Notes: a model not told the origin generated them from the sequence alone. DNA of 64,000 bases from Psychrobacter sp. 4Bb (GCF_002836735.1 NZ_PJAS01000077.1:32503-96502); one strand, 5' to 3'. Positions 50,401-59,410 are shown, counted from the first letter of the stretch. A program made the numbers and translations.

Positions 50401-51069
50401 ATGGTTTTATCCATCAATCGCCACAGCAAGAAGGACACGACTATTTATACTTTATATTGGGATAAGGGTGGTGCCAATATGGCTACCCATGCTGTCTTTG
50501 AGGAGTTAGGCGCGTCTTATGAAATGATAGAAATAGACCTGTCTAAGAACATGCAAAAATCAGCTGAGTATCTAGCCATTAATCCAAATGGCAAAGTACC
50601 TACGTTGGTGCATCAGGGGCAGGTCATTTATGAGTCTGCGGCAATTTTAATGTACGTGTTAGATCAGCACTCAGAGTCTGGGCTAGCACCTGACATAGGA
50701 TGCCCTAGGCGCGGTGTTTATTACCAATATTTGTTTTGGATGTCTTCTACCCTACAAGAAGCTGCCAATCACTGGGCACATCCCGAGCAGTACATCAACG
50801 GCGAGCACAATTTGCAGCAAGTGAAAGATAAAGCGAATGATGTACTAACCCACTGCTGGGATATTGTTGAAAAAGGATTAGTAAATAATGGTCCATGGTT
50901 GTTAGGCGATAAATTAAGTGGTGCTGATTTTCATTTATTTATGATTGCTCATTGGAGTCAGCGATATGCGAGTCGAGCACAGGATTGGACACATTTAAAC
51001 ACACATTATCAAGCCATGCTAAACCGTGCCTCGGTACAAGAAATGATGGCACAAGAAGGATTGTTGTAA
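50401..51069 (+). CDS. Glutathione S-transferase family protein
   Basis: 222 residues. The N-terminal thioredoxin-like domain (TLYWDKGGANMATHAVFEELG, split at residues about 17-37) contains the glutathione-binding NPNGKVPTLVHQGQVIYESAAIL near 60-80, and the C-terminal all-helical domain follows (WLLGDKLSGADFHLFM near 170). It lies 25 bp behind the aminotransferase, third in the Lrp-linked cluster. It may handle a reactive intermediate of that pathway. Confidence 0.88.
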   Translation: MVLSINRHSKKDTTIYTLYWDKGGANMATHAVFEELGASYEMIEIDLSKNMQKSAEYLAINPNGKVPTLVHQGQVIYESAAILMYVLDQHSESGLAPDIGCPRRGVYYQYLFWMSSTLQEAANHWAHPEQYINGEHNLQQVKDKANDVLTHCWDIVEKGLVNNGPWLLGDKLSGADFHLFMIAHWSQRYASRAQDWTHLNTHYQAMLNRASVQEMMAQEGLL

Positions 51070-51108
51070 TCTGTTCATATGTTCAACTAAAAGATATTAA
51101 ATGACTGG

Positions 51109-51138
51109 ACTAGAAGCACTGAATACAATGCTTCTAGT
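51109..51138 (+). terminator. Hairpin after the GST gene
   Basis: Perfect 10-bp inverted repeat (51109-51118 with 51129-51138), loop of ten. Only a weak T content follows, so termination efficiency is doubtful. Confidence 0.45.
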
Positions 51139-51173
51139 GACTTCTAGCGATTGTAGTAAATATAGTTTTTATA

Positions 51174-51325
51174 TCAAGCTACTGATGCGCCGCATCTCGT
51201 CTAAACGTCCACGTCTTATCATCAGACGCGTCTTCACAGTAATAATATCCTGCCAAATCAAACTGCTTTAGCTGCTCAGCCTTTCACTTTATATTGACCA
51301 TTTTCTCACCTTTCTCGATGAATAG
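51174..51325 (-). pseudogene. Truncated, internally deleted copy of the yaaA 3' end
   Basis: Bases 51174-51280 align without gaps to 53265-53371, the 3' end of yaaA and its immediate downstream bases, with roughly 85-90% identity by eye. After about 70 missing bases the match resumes (CACTTTATATTGACCA at 51285 against CACTTTGTATTGACCG at 53441). The copy has the same orientation and encodes no usable protein. It forms a direct repeat flanking the gene at 51562-53175. Confidence 0.85.
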
Positions 51326-51378
51326 CGTTTCGCTAAAAGTATGATTTTGTCATAAAGTCTATTTGGCTATTATAAATT

Positions 51379-51408
51379 CTGTTATCGAAAGATAGCAGGG
51401 CTTTTTTG
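51379..51408 (+). terminator. Hairpin with GAAA tetraloop and T run
   Basis: 8-bp stem with one G-U pair (51379-51386 with 51391-51398) closed by GAAA, followed two bases later by C and T6. It may be the real terminator for the GST cluster or part of the imported segment. Confidence 0.6.
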
Positions 51409-51561
51409 TGTCTAATTTAATGGTAAGTTTCTTTTAACATGTACTACTATATATGCTATTATTTGAATATATAGTGGAATGATAATTCAATTAAAAGGAG
51501 TTTGGACACGTGTTGCGGGTCAGAATGCGCAAATTATCGTGTGCCATCTAATGTGATCACG

Positions 51562-53175
51562 ATGAAAAAAATTAGGCTTGGAATATTTGTAGAAGATGAA
51601 ACATTAGCATGGCACAAATTTATGCCATTAAAGTCTCTAGTAGATGAAGGTATAGTTGAGGTTTGTATTGCCATCCAACGAAGTGCAGACCACCAGTCTA
51701 ACCCCTCTCATATATCCAAGATTATACCGTCTATCAATCAAAAGTTATTTTCTATTCTTTCTCGAGCTAAAAAGACTACCAAGCGTTATTCTATTCATGA
51801 TTTAGTCCCTAATGGCAAAATGCCTGTCATTACATCAATACCAAGACAGAATAAATCCACTGATGAAATTGAAGTCTCAGTGATTAAGAGACTGCAGGCA
51901 ACAGATTTAGATTACCTGCTGAGTATGGATTTCCAAACCTTAATAGGGAAAGCGCTAGGTGTTACGAAGCATGGCATTCTCTTACTTCATTATGGTGATG
52001 AAAGGATACAGCGAGGTGAGCCTGCGTTGTATTGGCAGTTTGCTGAACAATGGGAGAACAGCGTCGTGACACTGCAACTATTGAGTAATGACCATGATGT
52101 ACACAAAGTGGTAGGTAGAGGTTATGGCACTTTGTTTTACTGGGACTATAATTTGACTGAGGACAAGTTAAAAGGGGTTGCAGCATCAGTACTGTATTGG
52201 TACTTCCGTAAAAATGAAATTGGCGTCGAAAGTGGGAATTTTATTAATTTAATTAACGATCACACACTTTATAAAACGCCTCCACAGTTAACAGCAGTAC
52301 GACATTTGCAGAATTTTCTCAAAAACTACATGATAAAAAGGTTTTATAAAAGTCTTTATCTAAACAATTGGAGTATTTTTATTGGTTCTATGGATCAGCC
52401 GATACAAACATACATGGAGATACTGCCTGAAAAGGGATGTTTTTGGGCCGATCCTTTTTATATTGAACACGACTCAAGACGTTACATATTTTTTGAAAGC
52501 TTAAATTACAAAGAGAATGTTGGTCGAATAGAGTGGATAGAGCTGAATGAAAGCCATCAAGTTATTGGTTCAGGACAAGCTGATTTGGGTATTAGCACGC
52601 ACTTAAGCTTTCCCAATGTATTCGAGTATGAGGATGCTGTCTATATGATTCCAGAGGCTGCAAAAACCAATTGTATTAGCTTATTAAAAGCGACAGATTT
52701 TCCGTGTAAGTGGGAAAAAGTTCATGAGTTAGTTTCAGACGTTCAGGCCGTGGATAGCGCCGTGATTGAGCATAATGGATTATGGTATCTTTTCACAACC
52801 CACGGTTCAATTTCAGCATTTACTATGGATTTAGAGTTGTATATTTATACGTCTGACAAGCTGCAAGCAGATAATTGGACCATTCATCCCTCGGCGCCTC
52901 TAAAAATTGACGTGCGTGGATCGCGATTAGCAGGCGCATTATTCCGAAAAAACGGTCAGCTCTTTCGTACTGCCCAGGATGGTACTCTTAGATATGGGCG
53001 TAGGGTGGCTTTATACCTAGTAGAAGAGTTGACACCGATCTCTTATAAGGAAACCTTTGTACGTTATATCGAACCGAATTGGGAGACTGACATTGATCGT
53101 CTCCATACCTATAATGTTTATAATGAAACAGTGGTACTGGATGTTTCAAGGGATAAGTTGCGCTTTAGAGTATAG
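51562..53175 (+). CDS. Formyltransferase-like / GINT1-type two-domain protein
   Basis: 537 residues from the ATG at 51562 (GTGATC-type weak ribosome binding site); the frame stays open to a TTG at 51502, but that is one base from an AAAGGAG. The N-terminal 240 residues resemble the formyltransferase N-terminal fold (GILLLHYGDERIQRGEPALYW near 133, where other members have the HPSLLP region). The C-terminal part (about 265-537) is a beta-propeller resembling the GINT1 N-terminal domain: WADPFYIEHDSRRYIFFES near 296, LSFPNVFEYEDAVYMIPEA near 350, AVDSAVIEHNGLWYLFTTHG near 395. Such proteins occur in surface-polysaccharide loci. AT-rich, flanked by yaaA repeats. Confidence 0.7.
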   Translation: MKKIRLGIFVEDETLAWHKFMPLKSLVDEGIVEVCIAIQRSADHQSNPSHISKIIPSINQKLFSILSRAKKTTKRYSIHDLVPNGKMPVITSIPRQNKSTDEIEVSVIKRLQATDLDYLLSMDFQTLIGKALGVTKHGILLLHYGDERIQRGEPALYWQFAEQWENSVVTLQLLSNDHDVHKVVGRGYGTLFYWDYNLTEDKLKGVAASVLYWYFRKNEIGVESGNFINLINDHTLYKTPPQLTAVRHLQNFLKNYMIKRFYKSLYLNNWSIFIGSMDQPIQTYMEILPEKGCFWADPFYIEHDSRRYIFFESLNYKENVGRIEWIELNESHQVIGSGQADLGISTHLSFPNVFEYEDAVYMIPEAAKTNCISLLKATDFPCKWEKVHELVSDVQAVDSAVIEHNGLWYLFTTHGSISAFTMDLELYIYTSDKLQADNWTIHPSAPLKIDVRGSRLAGALFRKNGQLFRTAQDGTLRYGRRVALYLVEELTPISYKETFVRYIEPNWETDIDRLHTYNVYNETVVLDVSRDKLRFRV

Positions 53176-53198
53176 GACCTAAAAAATTTAGTGGTTGG

Positions 53199-53246
53199 AG
53201 AATAAAAAACCCATGATAAGTTTCGGCTTATGATAGGTTTTTTATA
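53199..53246. terminator. Bidirectional terminator before yaaA
   Basis: Imperfect stem (about 53202-53219 with 53226-53242; two mismatches) with A6 left and T6 right. Separates the convergent GINT1-type gene and yaaA. Confidence 0.7.
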
Positions 53247-53269
53247 ATTTTGACTCGTATTATCTCAAG

Positions 53270-54082
53270 CTACTGATCCGCCGCATCTCGTCTAAACGTC
53301 CATGTCTTATTATCGGACGCTTCTTCACAATAGTAATAGCCTGCCAAGTCAAACTGCTTTAGCTGTTCAGCATTGGTCAGCTTATTATCAGCTGCATATT
53401 TCACCATTAGTCCACGGGCTTTTTTGGCATAAAAGCTAATCACTTTGTATTGACCGTTTTTCTCGTCTTCAAATCGTGGTGTAATGATATCTGCCTTCAG
53501 TGCTTTTTTCTTTACCGCCTTGAAGTATTCATTAGAAGCCAAATTCACTAATACCTTGTTATCGCTGTCAGCCATACGCGCATTGATAACGTTAGTCACT
53601 TCCTCGTCCCAAAACTCATAAAGATTGTCACCGCGCTCATTTTTCAGCTTGGTGCCCATCTCTAAGCGATATGGCTGAATCAGATCTAAGGGCTTTAGTA
53701 CTCCATACAGTCCAGACAAAATGCCTAAATGCTCATTGACATAAGTAGCGGTATCTTTGTCCATATGATACATATCAAGCCCAGTATAGACATCACCATC
53801 GAATAAATAGCCTGCAGGCTTGGCGGCATTATCAGAGGCATCGTTAGTAAACGGCTGCTCTTCACTCCAATGCCATTGTTGATTGCGCGTGGCATTAAGC
53901 TGAGCCAAATCGTCAGATATGCTCATCAGCTCTTGTAGGTCAACAGGCTCTTTTGACTTCAGTACTTTCATCAATTCTTGTGAGCGCTTGATTAGCTCGG
54001 GCTGGCTATAGTAGTTGCCTAAATTCAATGGTATAGCGTCTGTTTCGTTCAGGGATTTGGCAGGGGAAAGCAAAAAATACAT
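53270..54082 (-). CDS. yaaA: Peroxide stress protein YaaA (DUF328/UPF0246)
   Basis: 270 residues (E. coli 258). Typical segments: LLSPAKSLNE at the start, GLDMYHMDKDTATYVNEHLGILSGLYGVLKPLDLIQPYRLEMG in the middle (seen in three consecutive pieces), VNLASNEYFKAV and VISFYAKKARGLMVKYAAD in the C-terminal half. In E. coli it limits intracellular iron and damage during peroxide stress and binds DNA. Its 3' end is duplicated at 51.2 kb. Minus strand, single gene. Confidence 0.92.
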   Translation of the reverse strand: MYFLLSPAKSLNETDAIPLNLGNYYSQPELIKRSQELMKVLKSKEPVDLQELMSISDDLAQLNATRNQQWHWSEEQPFTNDASDNAAKPAGYLFDGDVYTGLDMYHMDKDTATYVNEHLGILSGLYGVLKPLDLIQPYRLEMGTKLKNERGDNLYEFWDEEVTNVINARMADSDNKVLVNLASNEYFKAVKKKALKADIITPRFEDEKNGQYKVISFYAKKARGLMVKYAADNKLTNAEQLKQFDLAGYYYCEEASDNKTWTFRRDAADQ

Positions 54083-54579
54083 AGTTATTCCTTATTATAA
54101 TGAATCGATGACGGGTTTTTTCGAGTGTCAAGTATTCTTATTATACGGTATGCATGGGTGGAACTTGACTTCACCTTGCTTATTTTATGTTTATTGACGT
54201 TATATTTTTAATAAAAAAATAGATTTAGGGTTAGAGAATAAATGGAGGTAGGCCTGTATCTATAAGGGCTAAGCGTTTTTCGGAAAAATAAAAGGCTTTA
54301 ATATACCAACAAAAAGTATGCCAATGGTGTAAATACCTAAATTTTTATTTTACTTGTGGGTCATCATTAGACAATGAAACTTGACGAACGATATCTCTAT
54401 AATAAAAAGGCATGATGGTAAAGTAGCTATCATTTATTAAATTGATAACCTTTGGTCGCTGTAATGGATTAATCATGATCAATGGGTTTTGTCCCCTGTG
54501 CTTTTTAGATGTGCGTTGAGGGTATTAAAGGTAGTCGTGAGACGTAAATATAGTCATTGGACGTAAGTAAGGAGACGGT
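54083..54579 (+). other. 497-bp gap between yaaA and pntAA
   Basis: No gene is supported. It contains TATAAT at 54398-54403 without a suitably spaced -35, and a direct repeat GACGTAAATA / GACGTAAGTA (54541 and 54560) just before the pntAA ribosome binding site. Regulatory sites of yaaA (minus) and pnt (+) are expected here. Confidence 0.4.
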
Positions 54580-55731
54580 ATGAAAATCGGTGTAATCAGT
54601 GCAGATATCACGAGCGAGAGCCGTGTAGCCATAACCCCAGACGCAGTAAAAAAATTGCGTAAACTTGGGTTTGAAGTCGTCATTCAGTCAGGTGCAGGCC
54701 AAGCAGCATACTATGCTGATGAGTTGTATCAGGCTGCGGGTGCCGACATTGCCAGTAGTCGCACCGAGGTGATCACCCAGTCTAAGATTATTACCACCGT
54801 CAATGACCTACCAGCGGAAGCCACTGAAAGCTTATCGTCTGGTCAGATCGTCATTGGCATGCTTGACCCGTATCGCAACACTCAGCTTGACACTTATGCA
54901 GCCAAAGGTGCGACAGTCTTTGCGATGGAGTTATTGCCTCGCACCCTGTCACGTGCACAAAATATGGATGTATTGTCATCACAAGCCAACCTTGCTGGTT
55001 ATAAAGCCGTATTGCTCGCGGCCAATGAGTATTCACGTCCTTTCCCGATGTTTATGACGTCGGCAGGTACCGTTAAGCCGGCCAAAGTCGTTATCCTAGG
55101 TGTTGGTGTTGCAGGTCTACAAGCCATCGCAACCGCCAAGCGTTTGGGCGCTGTGGTAGAAGCCAGTGACTTACGTCCGACCGCTCGCGAGCAAGTAGAG
55201 TCACTCGGTGGTAAGTGGCTAGATGTGCCGATGAGTGCAGAGGAAGCTGAAACAGCCAAGTCTACCGGTGGTTATGCGTGGACACCATCCGAGCAGTATG
55301 TCAAAGATCAAGCGGCAGTCGTGGACAAAGCCTTGAGCAATGCGGATATCGTCATTACTACTGCACAAATTCCTGGTCGTAATGCTCCGCGTCTGGTGCA
55401 TGGTGCAACCCTCGCTAAAATGAAAGCAGGTTCAGTATTGATCGATATGGCGGCTGGTACTGGTGGTAACGTCGAAGGCAGTGTGCCGGACCAAACCATC
55501 ACGACAGACAACGGCGTACGTATCGTTGGCGCTGCCAATATTCCATCTATGCTAGCCGCCCAGTCTTCAGATTTGTATGCCAATAACCTTGTTAACTTTA
55601 TTACGACATTGATTGCACCTGCTAGCGATGACGCATCAGCCAGCTTGGCACTTAACGTAGACATGGAAGACGAGATTCAGGGCGCACTGGCAGTGACACA
55701 TGACAGTCAGGTACGACTAGCCAAACGTTAG
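54580..55731 (+). CDS. pntAA: NAD(P) transhydrogenase subunit alpha part 1
   Basis: 383-residue cytoplasmic NAD(H)-binding domain I of the proton-translocating transhydrogenase, which makes NADPH from NADH using the proton gradient. ESRVAITPDAVKKLRKLG lies near residue 9, RAQNMDVLSSQANLAGYKAV near 125, and the Rossmann GVGVAGLQAIATAKRLGA near 171. In this organism the alpha subunit is split into pntAA and pntAB, as in Rhodospirillum. AAGGAGA precedes the ATG; 73 bp to pntAB. Confidence 0.96.
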   Translation: MKIGVISADITSESRVAITPDAVKKLRKLGFEVVIQSGAGQAAYYADELYQAAGADIASSRTEVITQSKIITTVNDLPAEATESLSSGQIVIGMLDPYRNTQLDTYAAKGATVFAMELLPRTLSRAQNMDVLSSQANLAGYKAVLLAANEYSRPFPMFMTSAGTVKPAKVVILGVGVAGLQAIATAKRLGAVVEASDLRPTAREQVESLGGKWLDVPMSAEEAETAKSTGGYAWTPSEQYVKDQAAVVDKALSNADIVITTAQIPGRNAPRLVHGATLAKMKAGSVLIDMAAGTGGNVEGSVPDQTITTDNGVRIVGAANIPSMLAAQSSDLYANNLVNFITTLIAPASDDASASLALNVDMEDEIQGALAVTHDSQVRLAKR

Positions 55732-55804
55732 TTTGAACAGTCTATTACCACATACTTTGTCACTACACATTTGCCAGTAATGAATAAATTTTTAGGAGAA
55801 TTAG

Positions 55805-56182
55805 ATGATTGCCACTATTTTAGCTGCAGCGCCAGCCGGTGCGGCCATGAGTAGCACACCATTTGTAGCGATTTTCACTGTATTTGTGCTCGCTATTTTT
55901 GTCGGATACTACGTGGTTTGGGGCGTAACGCCTGCATTACATACGCCATTGATGGCGGTAACCAACGCTCTATCAAGTATCGTCATCGTGGGTGCGATGC
56001 TACAGACTGTCACGATTGATGGTTCAATGTTTACACCGACCAGCTTGCTTGGTGCCTTCGCGGTATTTTTAGCCAGTATCAATATCTTCGGTGGCTTTGC
56101 GGTGACTGAGCGTATGCTTGCGATGTTTAAGCCGAAAGTGAAAAAAGCACCTGTAGCAACAGAAAATGGAGGTGACGCATGA
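55805..56182 (+). CDS. pntAB: NAD(P) transhydrogenase subunit alpha part 2
   Basis: 125-residue membrane part of the split alpha subunit with three or four hydrophobic segments (FVAIFTVFVLAIFVGYYVVWGV, ALSSIVIVGAMLQTV and LLGAFAVFLASINIFGGFAV). TERMLAMF after the last segment is characteristic. It overlaps pntB by 4 bases (ATGA). It forms domain II together with the N-terminal half of PntB. Confidence 0.95.
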   Translation: MIATILAAAPAGAAMSSTPFVAIFTVFVLAIFVGYYVVWGVTPALHTPLMAVTNALSSIVIVGAMLQTVTIDGSMFTPTSLLGAFAVFLASINIFGGFAVTERMLAMFKPKVKKAPVATENGGDA

Positions 56183-57579
56183 ATGATTTCTCAACAATGA
56201 TTGCGGCAAATGCAGATTGGTTCTATCTAGTCGGCGCTATCCTCTTTGTTTTAACGTTACGTGGTTTGTCTAGCCCAAAGACAGCGATTCGCGGTAACCG
56301 TTTTGGTATGGCAGCGATGGCAATTGCCGTTGTGACTACCTTCTTTTTAGCAGAAGGCCCTGTGCTTTGGTTGATAATCGGTGCGATGGTGTTGGGTGCC
56401 CTTGTTGGTATGTGGAAAGCAAAAACAGTCGCAATGACCCAAATGCCAGAAACGGTTGCTTTAATGCATTCATTCGTCGGTTTGGCAGCGGTTGCGATTG
56501 CACTTGCGACGGTATTGCACACTGAACAGCAGCATGGCGCCGTTGCCCGCATCGAGCTATTTATCGGTTGCTTCATCGGTGCAATTACGTTCTCAGCCTC
56601 AGTCTTTGCCTTTGGTAAATTAGCAGCGAAAAGCTGGGCGAAAACATTGGTTGGGGGCTGGGTAAAACCGGTCCAAGCGCTACTATTCATTGCGATGATT
56701 GGGTTCGGTGGCGTGTATTTCGTCACTGATTCATTACCAGCATTTTACGCGATGGCAGTGATTGCAGTTATCTTCGGTTGGATGTGGATTGCGCCAATTG
56801 GCGGCGGTGATATGCCAGTAGTTGTATCACTATTGAACTCATTCTCAGGTTGGGCAGCAGCAGGTATTGGTTTCACCCTTGGCAACTCGATGCTGATTAT
56901 CGCAGGTTCGCTGGTCGGTTCATCAGGTGCGATCTTGTCTTACATCATGTGTAAAGCCATGAACCGCTCACTACTTAATGTCTTGTTTGGTGGCATGGGC
57001 ACATCAGCGGTGGCAGCAGGCGGCGATGATGGAGCACCGAAGAACTACAAAGCAGGCTCAGCAGAAGACGCAGGATTTCTCATGTCTAATGCTAGTAGCG
57101 TGGTCATTGTACCAGGTTATGGTATGGCACAGGGCCGCGCACAGAATGCAGTAAAAGAGCTATATGAGTTGTTAAAAGAAGAAGGTGTTAACGTTCGTTT
57201 TGCTATCCACCCAGTTGCGGGTCGTATGCCAGGCCATATGAACGTCCTATTGGCTGAAGCTGATGTCCCTTATGATGATATTTTAGAAATGGACGAGATT
57301 AACTCAGATTTCGCGAGTACAGATGTGGTCTTGGTTATCGGTGCAAATGACGTTGTGAATCCATCTGCGAAAGATGATCCTACTTCTCCAATCTTTGGTA
57401 TGCCGATTCTAGAAGTCAGCAAAGCCCAGACGGTCATGGTCATCAAGCGTTCAATGAGTACCGGTTATGCTGGTCTGGATAACAGCTTATTCTACATGGA
57501 CAAAACCATGATGATCTTTGGTGATGCCAAGAAAATGGTGGAAGAGATGGTACGTACTATCAATGGCGGCGGTCATTAA
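56179..57579 (+). CDS. pntB: NAD(P) transhydrogenase subunit beta
   Basis: 466 residues. The N-terminal half has about nine transmembrane segments (domain II, proton channel; MPETVALMHSFVGLAAVA near residue 90). The C-terminal domain III binds NADP(H): VPGYGMAQGRAQNAVKEL near 312, HPVAGRMPGHMNVLLAEADV near 347 and DVVLVIGANDVVNP near 380. Third gene of the pnt operon, followed by a terminator. Confidence 0.97.
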   Translation: MNDFSTMIAANADWFYLVGAILFVLTLRGLSSPKTAIRGNRFGMAAMAIAVVTTFFLAEGPVLWLIIGAMVLGALVGMWKAKTVAMTQMPETVALMHSFVGLAAVAIALATVLHTEQQHGAVARIELFIGCFIGAITFSASVFAFGKLAAKSWAKTLVGGWVKPVQALLFIAMIGFGGVYFVTDSLPAFYAMAVIAVIFGWMWIAPIGGGDMPVVVSLLNSFSGWAAAGIGFTLGNSMLIIAGSLVGSSGAILSYIMCKAMNRSLLNVLFGGMGTSAVAAGGDDGAPKNYKAGSAEDAGFLMSNASSVVIVPGYGMAQGRAQNAVKELYELLKEEGVNVRFAIHPVAGRMPGHMNVLLAEADVPYDDILEMDEINSDFASTDVVLVIGANDVVNPSAKDDPTSPIFGMPILEVSKAQTVMVIKRSMSTGYAGLDNSLFYMDKTMMIFGDAKKMVEEMVRTINGGGH

Positions 57580-57633
57580 TCTCTAAGCTATGTTTTTAAT
57601 CCTTGTTATGCACAGATAAGTTTTTAGATAAAG

Positions 57634-57657
57634 AAAGTCACTGAGGTGGCTTTTTTT
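57634..57657 (+). terminator. Intrinsic terminator of the pnt operon
   Basis: 8-bp stem with one G-U pair (57634-57641 with 57646-57653), TGAG loop and T7 (57651-57657). Confidence 0.8.
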
Positions 57658-57678
57658 GCGTTAAAGTGGGCGACATTT

Positions 57679-57783
57679 ATGAGCCGACTATGGATTGAGA
57701 TTATTTCCAATTACGGTCAGTTTTTAATGATCACAATATTAACTGCGCTTTATGTACTCACTATACGGTATGCGCCTGATTAA
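57679..57783 (+). CDS. Possible small membrane protein (34 codons)
   Basis: ATG at 57679 opens a frame of 34 codons (MSRLWIEIISNYGQFLM, then ITILTALYVLTIRYAPD) with a hydrophobic core of about 18 residues. The ribosome binding site is weak (GTGGG about 10 bases upstream). It lies just after the pnt terminator. It could be a small protein or chance; I only report what is visible. Confidence 0.22.
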   Translation: MSRLWIEIISNYGQFLMITILTALYVLTIRYAPD

Positions 57784-57858
57784 TTTTTTAGCTAATTTGA
57801 ACTGCTTTAACGATTTACGATTACCAATTATAAATACGATGAAATAAGAGAAAGATTT

Positions 57859-58395
57859 ATGAACATGTTACTGCGTTTTTTTATTATGGTCAGCTTACTT
57901 AAACAACAGCTCAAGCATCAATCGACGAGCGAAACTATCAGTCTAGAGACATTGACTGCACCGACCGTCCGTCATTATCGAATTTTGCCCCACGATATGG
58001 GATTTCGCGATCATCTGCCCAATTATCGTTATTTATCATTTATCGAGCTAAACGTCACACGCTGGGTAAAGGCGTGCTGTCACCAAAAAGGCATTAAACC
58101 GTTGAATTGGGTGATTGCCATGCAGGAGATGATTTACCTTAAGCAAATTAAATTTTTGGATAAAATGACGCTTAGCAGTGCAGTCGCAGGATGGGATCAT
58201 AAATACGTGTATTTTGAACATCGGTTCTTTGTTAAAAATCAGCTGATGGGCGTTGGGATGACCAAGTTTGTTTTTACAGATAGTAAAGGTATGCGCACAC
58301 CAGAAGTATTAGACATGATGGGCGAGCAATTGACAGATACGATTAACACATGGAATGAGCACCAAGTCGCGGTAAAATCGACTAAATCAGTCTAA
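57859..58395 (+). CDS. Acyl-CoA thioesterase family protein (4HBT/THEM6-like)
   Basis: 178 residues. A hot-dog fold is suggested by RILPHDMGFRDHLPNYRYLSFIELNVTRW (residues about 39-67, in two pieces), which matches the DhNxHxNNxrYL pattern of thioesterases with substitutions. MIYLKQIKFLDKMTLSSAV follows as the next strand and helix. The first 20 residues are hydrophobic and may be a membrane anchor. Substrate unknown. AGAGAAAG-type site precedes the ATG. Monocistronic. Confidence 0.75.
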   Translation: MNMLLRFFIMVSLLKQQLKHQSTSETISLETLTAPTVRHYRILPHDMGFRDHLPNYRYLSFIELNVTRWVKACCHQKGIKPLNWVIAMQEMIYLKQIKFLDKMTLSSAVAGWDHKYVYFEHRFFVKNQLMGVGMTKFVFTDSKGMRTPEVLDMMGEQLTDTINTWNEHQVAVKSTKSV

Positions 58396-58571
58396 GCCAT
58401 ATCGCAAACCATTATTGAAACCCAGTATTGAAAAACAGCATCGTAAAATAACTTGGCTATAATCATTTGCTGAATTTTGGTAGGATAGAGCCCATCAAGT
58501 CGTCAGTATTAGGACGATGGCATTACTTTTAAGACGATGATTCTCAAAACGACTAAAAATAAGGTACCGTT

Positions 58572-58781
58572 ATGACCCCACAAAAATTAAAATGGACAGA
58601 CAGCTTAGATATCGCGATTGAGCTTTATGAAAAATTTCCAGAAACAGATCCACAGTACATTCGCTTTACTGATTTGCATCGCTGGGTCACTGAACTTGAA
58701 GGCTTTGATGATGATCCACAAAAATCAAATGAAGGCATCCTAGAAGCCATTCAAATGAACTGGATTGATGAAGCCGATTAA
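58572..58781 (+). CDS. iscX: Fe-S cluster assembly protein IscX
   Basis: 69-residue acidic protein (YfhJ) that binds IscS and iron and tunes Fe-S assembly. The pattern [28 protein letters not shown] and [17 protein letters not shown] matches the family throughout. It stands apart from any isc operon, which is not in this window. It is followed 65 bp later by a GyrI-like gene. Confidence 0.94.
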   Translation: MTPQKLKWTDSLDIAIELYEKFPETDPQYIRFTDLHRWVTELEGFDDDPQKSNEGILEAIQMNWIDEAD

Positions 58782-58846
58782 TCGATTCGATCTGCCAGCA
58801 TTGCTACAAACAGAAAACTAAATAAACAGATAAAAAAGGCCGCATC

Positions 58847-59350
58847 ATGACCTCACAAATTAAAGAGCTACCAGAAGCGATAGCTTGTAGCGGTATCAGC
58901 GTTCGTACTACCAATAACGCTGAGATAAGCCATGACACTGCCAAACTTGGTAGATTATGGCAGAAATTTTATCAAAATCACGCGGGTGAACTTCCTGAAG
59001 GTGAAGACATTTATGGTGTCTATCACAACTACGAAAGCGATGATCTGGCAGGGGCGTTTGACGTTGTGGCCAGTTGGAAAGTAGCTAGCGAGCAAGATGC
59101 TCAGTCAGAAAGCGACAATGTGGCCAATGCTAGTAATGTAGTGACGGTTGATATTCCTGCAGGAAAGTACTTGGTATTTTCTGAAGAAGGTTATATGCCT
59201 AACACTGTGATGAATGCATGGGAAAGTGCTTGGGAATATTTCAATGCGCCCGATTGCGAGCATACCCGAACGTTCAATGTAGACTTTGAGCATTATATCG
59301 GTGGTAACTTAGAATACGGTCAAGTTGATGTCTATATTGGTATCGAGTAG
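58847..59350 (+). CDS. GyrI-like / effector-binding domain protein
   Basis: 167 residues of the SOUL/GyrI-like (AraC effector-binding) fold, without DNA-binding domain. LGRLWQKFYQNHAGELP and DIYGVYHNYESDDLAGAFDVVASWKV are in the first half, VDIPAGKYLVFSEEGYMPNTVMNAWESAWEYF in the second (both split over strands). Such stand-alone domains bind small hydrophobic cations or inhibit gyrase; the role here is unknown. A low-complexity segment around residues 84-97 (EQDAQSESDNVANA) is an insert. Confidence 0.82.
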   Translation: MTSQIKELPEAIACSGISVRTTNNAEISHDTAKLGRLWQKFYQNHAGELPEGEDIYGVYHNYESDDLAGAFDVVASWKVASEQDAQSESDNVANASNVVTVDIPAGKYLVFSEEGYMPNTVMNAWESAWEYFNAPDCEHTRTFNVDFEHYIGGNLEYGQVDVYIGIE

Positions 59351-59410
59351 ATCTAGTAAGTGGCTTAAGTAATTTAAGCCACTCAATTCATTGTCGATAA
59401 AACAATGACA

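Noticed and set aside
51502..51561. 20-residue N-terminal extension (MDTCCGSECANY) of the GINT1-type protein
   Set aside because: The TTG start is one base from the Shine-Dalgarno-like AAAGGAG, too close for initiation; homology-like sequence starts at the ATG 51562.
54381..54403. TTGACG...TATAAT as pnt promoter
   Set aside because: Spacing is only 11 bp, too short for sigma-70.
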